Source of the DNA: Streptacidiphilus rugosus AM-16
Lineage (GTDB): Bacteria > Actinomycetota > Actinomycetes > Streptomycetales > Streptomycetaceae
Length of the DNA: 64,000 bases
Direction of reading: 5' to 3'
Assembly: GCF_000744655.1 (NCBI RefSeq)
Contig: NZ_JQMJ01000004.1
Span: 1,984,001 to 2,048,000, forward strand
Under the pieces are notes generated by a model. That model was not told where the DNA came from. It worked only from the letters and a program-made list of their open reading frames with translations, and searched no databases. Positions 43,622 through 52,108 of this stretch are shown piece by piece (within the stretch, counting starts at the first letter, position 1; each line of letters starts with the position of its first letter). Both the position numbers and the translations under genes were made by a program.

Positions 43622-44392
43622 CTACCGGACGCGCAGGGCCGCCACGACCGGGAGGTGGTCGGTGGCGAGGATCAGGTCCTTGGGGCGGAGGCCGGGAAAG
43701 CCGTCGGCGGGGACGCCGCAGGCGAGGACCTCGATGTCCGGGGTGGCGAAGACGCCGTCGATGCGCTGGTGGGGGTTGTTCGGTACCGAGCTGAACTCGT
43801 TCCCCCAGGGGCGCGTCGCCCAGCCGTCCCGGAGGCGGGAGGCCAGCAGGTCCCAACCCCGCTCGCCCGGGTGTTCGTTGAAGTCGCCGCCGACCACGTG
43901 CGCGGCGACGTCCAGGCCGTCCAGGTGTTCCCCCAGCAGCTCGAACTGCCGGTAGCGCTCGTCGCGGTCCAGGGACAGATGACAACTGGTCACCGAGAAG
44001 GGCCTGGCCGAGCCCAGCCGGACCACGGTCGTGGCGAAGCCGCGCTGGTGGAGGCCCGGGGTGCGCGGGAGCCAGACGTCGTGGACCGAGAGGGGCTGGG
44101 CGCGCAGGCGCCCCAGCAGGAGCGGCCCTGAGGCCGACTTGCCGCCGCTGAGGACCATCAGGCCCGACGAGCGGGCCAGCCAGGCCGCCTGCGGGCGGGG
44201 GAACCAGAAGCGCGGGGACTCCTGGATGCAGACCAGGTCCGGCTGCAGCGCCCGTAGCACCCGCACCACCGCCGTGCGGTCGTCCCGCAACGAGCGGATG
44301 TTGTAGCTGACCACGCGGACGACCTCGGATCCGTCCGGCTGCGGCCCCGAGGCCGGGAGGTCCCACGTCTGGTGCGCCGCAAGGGAGTCCAT
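43622..44392 (-). CDS. Endonuclease/exonuclease/phosphatase-family protein
   Basis: A 256-residue metal-dependent phosphodiesterase fold. Motifs in order: VVSYNIRSLRDD, DLVCIQES (metal Glu), SCHLSLDRDERYRQ (His), GGDFNEHPGE (Asp/Asn), RIDGVFATP and ATDHLPVVAALR (final Asp-His). Substrate may be nucleic acid, a phosphoinositide or a sugar phosphate. ATG 44392 touches GGAGG directly, and a GACACT -10-like box ends six bases upstream, so it may be leaderless. No signal peptide is seen. Confidence 0.85.
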   Translation of the reverse strand: MDSLAAHQTWDLPASGPQPDGSEVVRVVSYNIRSLRDDRTAVVRVLRALQPDLVCIQESPRFWFPRPQAAWLARSSGLMVLSGGKSASGPLLLGRLRAQPLSVHDVWLPRTPGLHQRGFATTVVRLGSARPFSVTSCHLSLDRDERYRQFELLGEHLDGLDVAAHVVGGDFNEHPGERGWDLLASRLRDGWATRPWGNEFSSVPNNPHQRIDGVFATPDIEVLACGVPADGFPGLRPKDLILATDHLPVVAALRVR

Positions 44393-44478
44393 CCTCCGAG
44401 TGTCGCAGCAGACGGACGCGCCCGCACCGATCACGGTGCGGGCGCGTCGCGTGGAACCGAGCGGGCGTCGGGCGCGGG

Positions 44479-45420
44479 CTAGGCCTGGCGGGCCAGGTCC
44501 GCCGCGCCGATGATGCCGGCGGCCGAACCGATCGTCGCCAGCACGACCTCGGCGCGGGGCCGGTGCACGCCGCCGATGAGGTACTTCTCGAAGGCCTTGG
44601 CGACCGGGTCGAGCAGCAGTCGGCCCGAGTCCGAGACGCCGCCGCCGAGCACGAAGACCGCGGGGTCGAAGAGCGAGGCCAGGTCGGCCAGGCCGCGGCC
44701 GAGCCAGTCGGCCAGCTCGTCGTAGACGTCCAGGGCCAGCGGATCGCCCTCGTTCGCGGCCTGGGTGATCTGGCTTCCGGTGATCGTCTCGGCGACGCCC
44801 TCGTTCAGTTCGAGAAGGCGCTTGCCGCGCACCGGGTCGGCCGCCGCGTGCTCGCGGCCGTAGCGGCGCAGGGCCCGGCCGGAGGCGTACTGCTCCCAGC
44901 AGCCCTTCGAGCCGCAGCCGCAGGGGAGGCCGTCCGGCACCATGTTCAGGTGGCCGATCTCGCCCGCCACGCCGAAACTTCCACGGTGCATCCGGCCCTC
45001 GATGACGATGCCGCCGCCGATGCCGGTGCCGACCGTCACCATGATCATGTCCTGGTGGCTGGCCGCCGCGCCGAACCGGAACTCGCCCCACGCGGCCGCG
45101 TTGGCGTCGTTCTCGATCACCGTGGGGAGGTGGACCAGGTCCTCGATACGGGTCTTGAGCGGCTCGTTCTCCCAGTCGATGTTGGGCGCCATGATGACCG
45201 TGGAGCGCCCGCGGTCGATGTAGCCGGGCGCACCGACGCCGACCGCGGTGATCTCGTGGTCGCGACGCAACTCCGTGACGGCGTCGGCGATGGCGCCGAC
45301 GGCCCACTGCGGATCGGCAGGCGTCGGCACGCGCGTGCGCCCCAGGATCGTGCCGTTCTCGTCCACGACGCCGGCTGCGATCTTGGTGCCGCCGACGTCG
45401 ACGCCGATGGTGAGTCCCAT
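44479..45420 (-). CDS. glkA: ROK-family glucokinase
   Basis: A 313-residue sugar kinase. IGVDVGGTKIAAGVVD binds ATP phosphate, ENDANAAAWGE supplies the catalytic Asp, and the zinc motif CGCGSKGCWEQYASG is present. GTGIGGGIVIEG and GEIGHL complete the ROK pattern. It phosphorylates glucose and, in streptomycetes, also takes part in glucose repression. A GC-rich palindrome lies in its likely leader. Confidence 0.95.
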   Translation of the reverse strand: MGLTIGVDVGGTKIAAGVVDENGTILGRTRVPTPADPQWAVGAIADAVTELRRDHEITAVGVGAPGYIDRGRSTVIMAPNIDWENEPLKTRIEDLVHLPTVIENDANAAAWGEFRFGAAASHQDMIMVTVGTGIGGGIVIEGRMHRGSFGVAGEIGHLNMVPDGLPCGCGSKGCWEQYASGRALRRYGREHAAADPVRGKRLLELNEGVAETITGSQITQAANEGDPLALDVYDELADWLGRGLADLASLFDPAVFVLGGGVSDSGRLLLDPVAKAFEKYLIGGVHRPRAEVVLATIGSAAGIIGAADLARQA

Positions 45421-45450
45421 GTGTCCCTCAGTCTTCGGTGGTTCCCCGCT

Positions 45451-45470
45451 GGGCGGTACCGTACCCGCCC
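45451..45470. promoter_or_regulatory. GC-rich inverted repeat in the glkA leader
   Basis: GGGCGGTACCGTACCCGCCC is a near-palindrome 31 bases upstream of glkA, with a further GGGCGGGTAC copy at about 45477-45486. A TAATGT -10-like box further upstream on the minus strand would place it in the mRNA leader. It may be an operator or a stem; the call is tentative. Confidence 0.4.
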
Positions 45471-45573
45471 ACAGGGGGGCGGGTACACACCTCTGCGTAC
45501 ATTAGCCGAAGACAGGGTGACTGAGCCTCCACTTCGCGGCTTCAGAAGTCGTAAACAAGTCTGCCGACGAGGA

Positions 45574-46068
45574 TCAGTCCAGGTCGATGTGTTCCGAGCC
45601 GTTCTGCTTCGGAGCGGACCAGCGGCGTTCGGAGGCTGAAACCGCCGCGCGGTACGCGGCGATCAGCTCGCCGCCCGCCGCGAGCAGGTGACCGTAGACG
45701 GCGGGGTTCTTGGTCCGCAGCGGGGCCGCGAGGTTCTGCAGGACCTCCATGGGGTCGCTGCCGCCGTTCCCGACCGCGCTGACCTTCTCGCCGACGGCCG
45801 AGGCGAACTTCCGCACCTCGTCCACCAGCGGGCCGAGGTCGGCGCCGAAGGGCAGCTCGGGGCCGCCGGACGGCCGCTGCCCCTTCGCGTCGCCGGACTC
45901 ACCTGCGGGCTGCTCCGCGGCCGGAGCGGCGGCCGGCTCGTCGGCGACCGCGGGTTCGTCCTTGACGAAGGGGACCGGCTCGGTCTCGTTCTGCTGCTGC
46001 TCGGCCACCGCCTCCGCCCACACGTCCGCGTCCGGGCGCTGCTCGGCGCTGTCGTCAGCACTGGTCAT
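45574..46068 (-). CDS. DUF5304-like acidic protein
   Basis: A 164-residue protein. The first 85 residues are acidic, Ala/Pro/Glu-rich and probably disordered. The C-terminal 75 contain an ordered stretch (LGPLVDEVRKFASAVGEKVS and GHLLAAGGELIAAYRAAV). I believe this is the DUF5304 family found in streptomycetes next to glkA, but the match is from memory. No membrane segment or catalytic motif is present. It lies downstream of the ArsA-like gene on the same strand. Confidence 0.65.
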   Translation of the reverse strand: MTSADDSAEQRPDADVWAEAVAEQQQNETEPVPFVKDEPAVADEPAAAPAAEQPAGESGDAKGQRPSGGPELPFGADLGPLVDEVRKFASAVGEKVSAVGNGGSDPMEVLQNLAAPLRTKNPAVYGHLLAAGGELIAAYRAAVSASERRWSAPKQNGSEHIDLD

Positions 46069-46112
46069 CGTGCATCTCCTTCATGGGCCCGGAGGTTCGT
46101 CTGCCTTCGACG

Positions 46113-47294
46113 CTACCTGAGCGGGGCGGGCCACAGGGAAGGGTCGGGAGCGAATCGCACCGACAGCAGGCCGTCGCGCAGCGCGGCCCCGGCGACCGTG
46201 CAGCGGCGCAGCGCGGAGGGCAGCGGAACGGTGCGCCGGTAGGGGCCGACACCGAGGGCGAGCTCGTCGCCGCGGCGGACCAGGTCGAGGTCGCCGCGTT
46301 CCGCGCCGGGAAGGGGGATGTGCCAGACCAGCACCCGGTCCGGGGTGTCCAGCCGGTCCTCCACCTGCCAGGCGACCGCCTCGCGGGCCCGGCTGTCGGT
46401 CCAGGTCACCAGGGCGGCCGGCGCTGCCAGACCGCCCAGGTCGGACCGCTCGGGTTCGCGTCCGAGGTCGCCCACGACATGGACGGGAACGCCCGTCTCG
46501 GCGGCGAGCGCGGAGAGCTCCGCACCCGGCTGCGCGCCGTTCACGACCACGGACTCCAGTGGCAGCTGATGCAGGGCCAGTCCGGCGCGCATCCGGCGCA
46601 GCTCGGCACGGGCCCGCGGTCCCCGCGGCGGGGCGACGACCAGGCGCAGGGTGCTGCCCGGCGCCTCCAGCACGGTCCGCACCTCGGCGAACTCGGCGGA
46701 GGCCCAGGCGCGGGCCTCGAAGAGCCACTGCGAGGGCATCGGCACGCCGGCGAGTCCGGCCAGCACCGGCCGCAGCGCGCGGGCGGCCTGGCGTTCGTCC
46801 GGCAGCAGCCGGGCCAGGTAGGCGTCGAGCTGCGCGGGCAGGCCCAGGGCGGGCACCAGCTCGTGCACGGGCGGCGCGTCGACGACGACCAGGTCCCAGC
46901 CGCCGGCGGGTTCCTCGCGCCCGTGCGTGCGGAGGGCGTCGAGCAGGGCGAGCTGGCGCGCGCCGGGCAGGGCGGTCAGCTCCTCCGGCTCCAGCGGCTC
47001 CACGCCGAGCAGGTCGAACAGCGGCTTGGCGCGCTCCAGCAGGCGGGCTCCGGCAGCCTTGAAGGCCGCCTGCTCGTCGAGCTTGAGCGCGAAGAGCCCC
47101 GGCTCGAAGCCGACGCGCAGCGGCTCCGCACTCAGCCGGTGGCCGAGCAGTCCGTCGACGGCGCGGTGCGGGTCGTCGGCCGCGACGAGCAGGACGCGCT
47201 CGCCCGACTCCGCGGCCAGGGCCGCCGTGGCGGCCGCGACGGTGCTGCGCCCCGCGCCGCCGGCGCCGGTGACCAGGACGAGCCGCGGAGCCAT
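46113..47294 (-). CDS. ArsA-like ATPase with a degenerate Walker A
   Basis: A 393-residue protein of the ArsA/Get3-type NTPase family. The N-terminus is LVLVTGAGGAGRSTVAAATAALAA, but the normal GKGGVGKT has lost both lysines (GAGGAGRST). The switch region VVVDAPPVHEL and the C-terminal small beta domain are recognisable. ATP binding may be altered, or Arg may substitute. It overlaps the SRPBCC gene by one base (TGATG), as the mycobacterial Rv2184c-Rv2185c pair also adjoins. Its cargo is unknown. Confidence 0.78.
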   Translation of the reverse strand: MAPRLVLVTGAGGAGRSTVAAATAALAAESGERVLLVAADDPHRAVDGLLGHRLSAEPLRVGFEPGLFALKLDEQAAFKAAGARLLERAKPLFDLLGVEPLEPEELTALPGARQLALLDALRTHGREEPAGGWDLVVVDAPPVHELVPALGLPAQLDAYLARLLPDERQAARALRPVLAGLAGVPMPSQWLFEARAWASAEFAEVRTVLEAPGSTLRLVVAPPRGPRARAELRRMRAGLALHQLPLESVVVNGAQPGAELSALAAETGVPVHVVGDLGREPERSDLGGLAAPAALVTWTDSRAREAVAWQVEDRLDTPDRVLVWHIPLPGAERGDLDLVRRGDELALGVGPYRRTVPLPSALRRCTVAGAALRDGLLSVRFAPDPSLWPAPLR

Positions 47295-47725
47295 CAGCCC
47301 TCGACGCGCTTCTTCAGCCCGGCGAGCGCGCGGTCGATGATGACCTTCTCGGCCTTGCGCTTGATCATGCCCAGCATGGGGATCTTGACGTCCACGGCCA
47401 GTTGGTAGGTGACCTCGGTGCCGGCGCCGGACGGGGCCAGGGTGTACGAACCGTCGAGGGACTTCAGCATCTGGCTCTTCACCAGCGTCCAGCTGACCTT
47501 GCGGTCGCCGTCCCAGGTGTAGGCGAGGACGTGCTCGTCCTTGATCGCGCCGGCGTCCAGCAGGAGCCGGACCTGCTCCGCGCGGCCCTCGGCGTCGGCG
47601 GCCAGCACCTCGATCTCCTTGACCTCCCCGGTCCACACCGGGTACGCCGCGAAGTCCGCGATCACGGCCATCACCTGGGCCGGGGTCGCGTCGATCGTGG
47701 TGCTCGACCTGGTGTGCTCCGCCAT
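47294..47725 (-). CDS. SRPBCC (START-like) lipid-binding-fold protein
   Basis: A 143-residue polyketide cyclase/dehydrase-type protein. TTIDATPAQVMAVIADFAAYPVWTGEVKEIEVL begins the fold, and the C-terminal helix KRKAEKVIIDRALAGLKKRVEG closes it. The start 47725 (MAEHTR) follows GGAGG. It resembles TB16.3 (Rv2185c) and is coupled to the ArsA-like gene. A hydrophobic ligand is likely; which one is unknown. Confidence 0.85.
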   Translation of the reverse strand: MAEHTRSSTTIDATPAQVMAVIADFAAYPVWTGEVKEIEVLAADAEGRAEQVRLLLDAGAIKDEHVLAYTWDGDRKVSWTLVKSQMLKSLDGSYTLAPSGAGTEVTYQLAVDVKIPMLGMIKRKAEKVIIDRALAGLKKRVEG

Positions 47726-47866
47726 CGGCTGGCCTCCGCCTCTCGCCTGCTGTCGGTGTCTCGCCCTGAGATCCCGCCCTGAGGCTACCGCGTCCGGGGG
47801 CACCCGTTCGGACGGAGGGGCCCGGCAGGGGCGTCAGTTGTGCATCGGCCGCCCCTCGCGTGTCCG

Positions 47867-48634
47867 TCAGATGTCGAGCACCCAGGGCCGCCCGGTCGCG
47901 TTGAAGTGGCCGACGTTCACGCACTCGGTCCGACCGATCCGCATCCGGCGCCGCAGCGGTTGGTGCACATGGCCGAAGAGGGCGTAGTCCGGCTGGGTGG
48001 TCCGGATCGCCTCGAGCACCGCCTCGCTGCCGCGCTCGAAGCGCCGCGCCACGGTGTCGTAGGTCAGCTCCGGCAGCGCCGGCGGGATGTGGGTGCAGAG
48101 CACGTCGACCCGCCCGAGCGCGGCGACCTTCTCCGCGTACTCCTCCTCGGAGATCTCGAACGGCGTGCGCATGGGGCTGGGCAGCCCGCCGCCGACGAAG
48201 CCGAAGCGGCGTCCGCCGATCTCCACGCTCTCGCCGTCCAGCACGGTGACGCCCGCACGGGCGAACTCCGGCCACAGCAGCGGCAGGTCGACGTTGCCGT
48301 AGGTGGCGTAGGTGGGCTCGGGGAAGGCGGCGAAGAGCTCCGCGTACTGGCGGCGCACGGCTCCCTCGATCGCCTCGCGCCGGTCCGTGCCGATCCCCGC
48401 CCAGAGCTCCGCGGACAGGGCGCGCGCCTCGTCGAAGCGCCGCTGGGTGCGCAGCCCGACCAGCCGTGTCGCGTTCTCCGCGCCGAAGAGATCGGGGAAG
48501 ATGCCGCGCCGGTGATCGGCGTAGTCGAGGAAGAGGATGAGGTCGCCGAGGCAGACCAGCGCCTCCGCCCCCTCCCCCGCGCGCGCCAGCGCCTCGCTGT
48601 TGCCGTGCACGTCACTGACCACATGGACCCGCAT
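47867..48634 (-). CDS. Metallophosphoesterase
   Basis: A 255-residue calcineurin-like phosphoesterase. Metal motifs in order are DVHGN (residues 8-12), CLGDLI, YGNVD, CTHIPP and FGHVHQP. Such enzymes act on phosphomonoesters or cyclic nucleotides; the substrate cannot be told. It is divergent from fadD, with about 175 bases between them. Confidence 0.88.
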   Translation of the reverse strand: MRVHVVSDVHGNSEALARAGEGAEALVCLGDLILFLDYADHRRGIFPDLFGAENATRLVGLRTQRRFDEARALSAELWAGIGTDRREAIEGAVRRQYAELFAAFPEPTYATYGNVDLPLLWPEFARAGVTVLDGESVEIGGRRFGFVGGGLPSPMRTPFEISEEEYAEKVAALGRVDVLCTHIPPALPELTYDTVARRFERGSEAVLEAIRTTQPDYALFGHVHQPLRRRMRIGRTECVNVGHFNATGRPWVLDI

Positions 48635-48810
48635 GACTGCCAGCCTAGCCAGCCCCTACTCTGGACCGAGTGTGACCCTGGGAACACCTTGGCGAGTACA
48701 TCTGTTCACAGACTCCTACCCGCTAGTAACGTCCTGGCGTCCAGCAGCGTGGCCGTGACAGCGCCCGGTTCCCCACCGGACCGGCGCTTCGAAGATCGAG
48801 GAGCAGTGCT

Positions 48811-50607
48811 TTGCGCGAGTTCAGCCTTCCGGCGCTCTACCAGGTGCCGAGCGGCGGAAACCTCACCGATCTGGTCCACCGCAACGCCGAGCAGTACCCG
48901 AACCTGCCGCTGGTCGCCCGCAAGGTGGACGGCGTCTGGGAGGACCGCACCGCGGCCGAGTTCCTGGCCGAGGTCAGGTCCGTGGCCAAGGGCCTGATCG
49001 CCTCCGGCGTCGGCCCCGGCGACCGGGTCGGCCTGATGTCGCGGACCCGCTACGAGTGGACCCTGCTCGACTTCGGCATCTGGTGCGCCGGCGCGGTTAC
49101 CGTGCCGGTCTACGAGACCTCCTCGGCCGAGCAGGTCGAGTGGATCCTCGGCAACTCCGGCGCCGTCGCCTGCATCGCCGAGCTGCCCCGGCACGAGGCC
49201 GTGATCGGCGAGGTCCGCGAGCGGCTGCACGACCTCAAGCAGCTGTGGCAGCTGGAGGCCGGCGGGCTGCAGGAGCTGATCCGGGCGGGCGCCGAGGTCT
49301 CCGACGCGGCCGTCGAGGAGCGCCGGGCCACGCTCGGCCCCGACTCGCTGGCGACCCTCGTCTACACCTCCGGCACCACCGGCCGCCCCAAGGGCTGCAT
49401 GCTGACGCACGCCAACTTCATGGCCGAGCTCGGCAACGTGACCACCCGTCTGGAGCCGCTGTTCCGGCCCGGCCACTCGTCGGTGCTGCTCTTCCTTCCG
49501 CAGGCCCACGTGCTCGGCCGGATCGCCGAGATCGCCGCCGCGATGGCGCCGATCCGCATCGGTCACGTCGCGGACATCAAGGAGGTCACCGCGGAGCTGG
49601 CCTCCTTCCGGCCGACGCTGATCCTCGGTGTGCCGCGGGTCTTCGAGAAGGTCTTCAACGCGGCGAGAGCCAAGGCCCAGAGCGAGGGCAAGGGCAAGAT
49701 CTTCGACCGGGCCGCGGACACCGCCATCGCCTACAGCCGGGCGCTGGACTCGGCGGCCGGCGCCTCCCTCGGCCTGAAGCTGCGTCACAAGCTCTTCGAC
49801 GCGCTGGTCTACAGCAAGCTCCGCAACGCCCTCGGCGGGCGGGCCACCCACGCGATCTCCGGCGGCGCGCCGCTGGGCGAGCGGCTGGGCCACTTCTACC
49901 GGGGCATCGGCTTCACCGTGCTGGAGGGCTACGGCCTGACCGAGACCTGCGCGGCCACCGCCTTCAACCCGCACGACGAGCCGCGGATCGGCAGCGTCGG
50001 CCAGCCGCTGCCGGGCTCCTCGATCCGGATCGGCGAGGACGGCGAGATCCTGCTGAAGGGCCCGCAGATCTTCACCGGCTACTGGCAGAACCCCGAGGCG
50101 ACCGCCGAGGCGCTCCGGGACGGCTGGTTCGCCACCGGCGACCTGGGCGCGCTGGACGACGACGGCTACCTCTCGATCACCGGCCGCAAGAAGGAGATCA
50201 TCGTCACCGCCGGCGGCAAGAACGTCGCCCCGGCCGTGATCGAGGACCGCATCCGGGCGCACCCGCTGATCGCCGAGTGCATGGTGGTCGGCGACCGCCG
50301 GCCCTTCATCGCGGCGCTGGTGACCGTGGACCCGGAGTTCTTCCCCGCCTGGAAGAAGCTCCACGGCAAGCCGGACGCGGCCACCGTCGCCGACCTGGCC
50401 GGCGACACCGACCTGCTTGCCGCCGTCCAGGCGGCCGTCGACGACGGCAACGCGGCGGTCTCGCACGCGGAGGCGGTCAAGAAGTTCGCGATCCTGGACA
50501 CGGTCTTCTCCGAGGAGTCCGGCCACCTGACGCCTTCGCTGAAGCTGAAGCGCGGCGTCGTCATGAAGGACTTCGCCGCCAACGTCGAAGCGCTCTACAC
50601 GCGCTGA
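48811..50607 (+). CDS. fadD: Long-chain fatty-acid-CoA ligase (FadD15-like)
   Basis: A 598-residue acyl-CoA synthetase. LVYTSGTTGRPKGCMLTHANF is the P-loop, LEGYGLTETCAA the A5 motif, DGWFATGDLGALDDDGYL and KEIIVTAGGKNVAP the A7-A8 motifs. The start is TTG 48811 with GAGGAG at eight bases. It activates long-chain fatty acids for lipid synthesis or degradation. It lies just before the PimB-like gene, as fadD15 does in mycobacteria. Confidence 0.94.
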   Translation: MREFSLPALYQVPSGGNLTDLVHRNAEQYPNLPLVARKVDGVWEDRTAAEFLAEVRSVAKGLIASGVGPGDRVGLMSRTRYEWTLLDFGIWCAGAVTVPVYETSSAEQVEWILGNSGAVACIAELPRHEAVIGEVRERLHDLKQLWQLEAGGLQELIRAGAEVSDAAVEERRATLGPDSLATLVYTSGTTGRPKGCMLTHANFMAELGNVTTRLEPLFRPGHSSVLLFLPQAHVLGRIAEIAAAMAPIRIGHVADIKEVTAELASFRPTLILGVPRVFEKVFNAARAKAQSEGKGKIFDRAADTAIAYSRALDSAAGASLGLKLRHKLFDALVYSKLRNALGGRATHAISGGAPLGERLGHFYRGIGFTVLEGYGLTETCAATAFNPHDEPRIGSVGQPLPGSSIRIGEDGEILLKGPQIFTGYWQNPEATAEALRDGWFATGDLGALDDDGYLSITGRKKEIIVTAGGKNVAPAVIEDRIRAHPLIAECMVVGDRRPFIAALVTVDPEFFPAWKKLHGKPDAATVADLAGDTDLLAAVQAAVDDGNAAVSHAEAVKKFAILDTVFSEESGHLTPSLKLKRGVVMKDFAANVEALYTR

Positions 50608-50662
50608 GCACGCCCCTCCAGGGGCGCGGGGCTCATGCACGCGAGCAACCAGGCACTGCCTC

Positions 50663-50766
50663 CAGGGGCGCGAGGAACTGCCCGAGAAACCGCCCTGTGC
50701 GGATGGCCCTGCACGTTGAGGACCATCCGCTCATCAGTGGCTTGTCGCGCAGTTCCTCGCGCCCCT
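50663..50766. repeat. Interspersed hairpin repeat, copy D
   Basis: A 104-base inverted repeat with outer arms CAGGGGCGCGAGGAACTGC and complement, and the inner stem GCGGATGG/CCATCCGC as in copy B. It is preceded by a broken half copy (about 50616-50660) and followed by two tail units. It lies between convergent fadD and the PimB-like glycosyltransferase gene. Confidence 0.88.
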
Positions 50767-50930
50767 GAGGAGGGTGCAACTGGCCCTCTGCTCCGAACTG
50801 ACACGCCCACGCGGCGGAACCGGGCAGTTCCCCGCGCCCTTGAGGTGGTGCAACTGGCCCTCTGCTCCGAAGTGACACGCCCGCGCGGCGGAGCGGGCAG
50901 TTCCTCGCGCTCCTGAGGAGGGTGCAACTA
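50766..50930. repeat. Tandem tail repeats (75 and 73 bp units)
   Basis: Two direct repeats begin TGAGGAGGGTGCAACTGGCC at 50766 and 50841, with the start of a third at 50914 (TGAGGAGGGTGCAACTA) running into the stop of the glycosyltransferase gene. The units are 75 and 73 bases with few differences. A single related tail follows copy B (19001 on) and a degenerate one follows copy C. The 320-base gap 50608-50927 holds no gene. Confidence 0.85.
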
Positions 50931-52058
50931 CAGGAGGCTCTCCAGGCGGTCCGCCAGGAGGTCCCAGCGCCAGGACTGTTCGACCCACTGGCGGCCGGCC
51001 GCGCCCATGCGTGCGCGCAGCGCGTCGTCGCCGAGGAGTTCGACCAGGCGGGCGGCGAGATCGCCGCGGTCGTGGCCGGGGACGACGTAGCCCGTCTCGC
51101 CCTCGCGGACCGCGTCCGGCGCGCCGCCGGAGTCGCCGGCGACGACGGGGAGGCCGGTCGCGGAGGCTTCCAGATAGACGATGCCGAGGCCCTCGACGTC
51201 CAGGCCGCCGCGGCGCGTCCGGCAGGGCATCGCGTAGACGTCGCCCGCGCCGTAGTGCGCGGGCAGTTCCTCCCACGGGACCGCGCCGGTGAAGCGGACC
51301 GAGGCGGCGACGCCGGTCGCCTCCGCCAGCTTCTCCAGGTCCGCGCGGTAGGGGCCGCCGCCGACGACGAGCAGCACCGCGTCCGGGACCCTGGCCAGCA
51401 CCGCGGGCCAGGCGCGGATCAACGTGTCCTGGCCCTTCCGCTTCACCAGACGGGAGACGCAGACCACCACCGGACGGTCCGTCAGCCCCAGCCTGGCCCG
51501 GATCTCCGCACCGCCGGAGCCGGGGTGGAAGGTCTTCTCGTCCACCCCGGGCGGGACCTGCACCATCCGCGACGCCGCCGCCGGGCCGACCGCCGAGGCG
51601 ATCCGGGAGCGGGTGTACTCGCCGAGATAGGTGAGCGTGTCGGTGCCCGCGCCGATCCTGCGCAGCAGCTGCCGGGAGCCCGGCAGCTGGGCCCAGGCCG
51701 CCTCGTGGCCGTGCGTCATGCCGAGCAGCCGCTCCGCGCCCGCGCGGCGCAGCGCCGGCGCCATGAGGCCCAGCGGGGCCGCCGCGCCGAACCAGACCGA
51801 ACCGCAGCCGTGTGCCCGCAGCAGCTCCGTGGCCCGCCGGGTCACCCGCGGCGTCGGCAGCAGCATCGTGGTGCGGTCGCGGACCACCTCGAACGGCTGC
51901 TCCGCGTCGAAGCGCCGGACCTCGCTGCCGTCGCGCCAGGTGGAGGCGTAGACGACGACCCGGTCGGCGGGCAGCCGCGTCGCCATGTTGTGCACGAAGG
52001 TCTGGATGCCGCCCTGGCGCGGGGGGAAGTCGTTGGTGACGATCAGGGTCTTGTTCAC
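50928..52058 (-). CDS. GT4 mannosyltransferase, PimB-like
   Basis: A 376-residue GT-B glycosyltransferase. N-terminal TLIVTNDFPPRQGGIQTFVHNM is the acceptor-side motif. RLVKRKGQDTLIRAW binds the nucleotide sugar, and EGLGIVYLEASATGLPVVAGDSGGAPDAV carries the E-x7-E motif. The family adds the second mannose to phosphatidylinositol mannosides in mycobacteria (Rv2188c). GTG 52058 is the start; the upstream in-frame extension is not supported. Neighbours fadD and GT87 make a lipid-linked mannosyl role likely. Confidence 0.87.
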   Translation of the reverse strand: MNKTLIVTNDFPPRQGGIQTFVHNMATRLPADRVVVYASTWRDGSEVRRFDAEQPFEVVRDRTTMLLPTPRVTRRATELLRAHGCGSVWFGAAAPLGLMAPALRRAGAERLLGMTHGHEAAWAQLPGSRQLLRRIGAGTDTLTYLGEYTRSRIASAVGPAAASRMVQVPPGVDEKTFHPGSGGAEIRARLGLTDRPVVVCVSRLVKRKGQDTLIRAWPAVLARVPDAVLLVVGGGPYRADLEKLAEATGVAASVRFTGAVPWEELPAHYGAGDVYAMPCRTRRGGLDVEGLGIVYLEASATGLPVVAGDSGGAPDAVREGETGYVVPGHDRGDLAARLVELLGDDALRARMGAAGRQWVEQSWRWDLLADRLESLL

Positions 52059-52095
52059 TGCGTTCGCGTTCCTCGGTCCGGAGAGGGCTGATCCG

Positions 52096-52108
52096 TACGA
52101 TAGGGCAA
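52096..52108 (+). promoter_or_regulatory. Leaderless promoter of the GT87 gene
   Basis: TACGAT (52096-52101) ends six bases before ATG 52108 and there is no strong ribosome site. Transcription should start at the A of the initiation codon. Confidence 0.5.
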
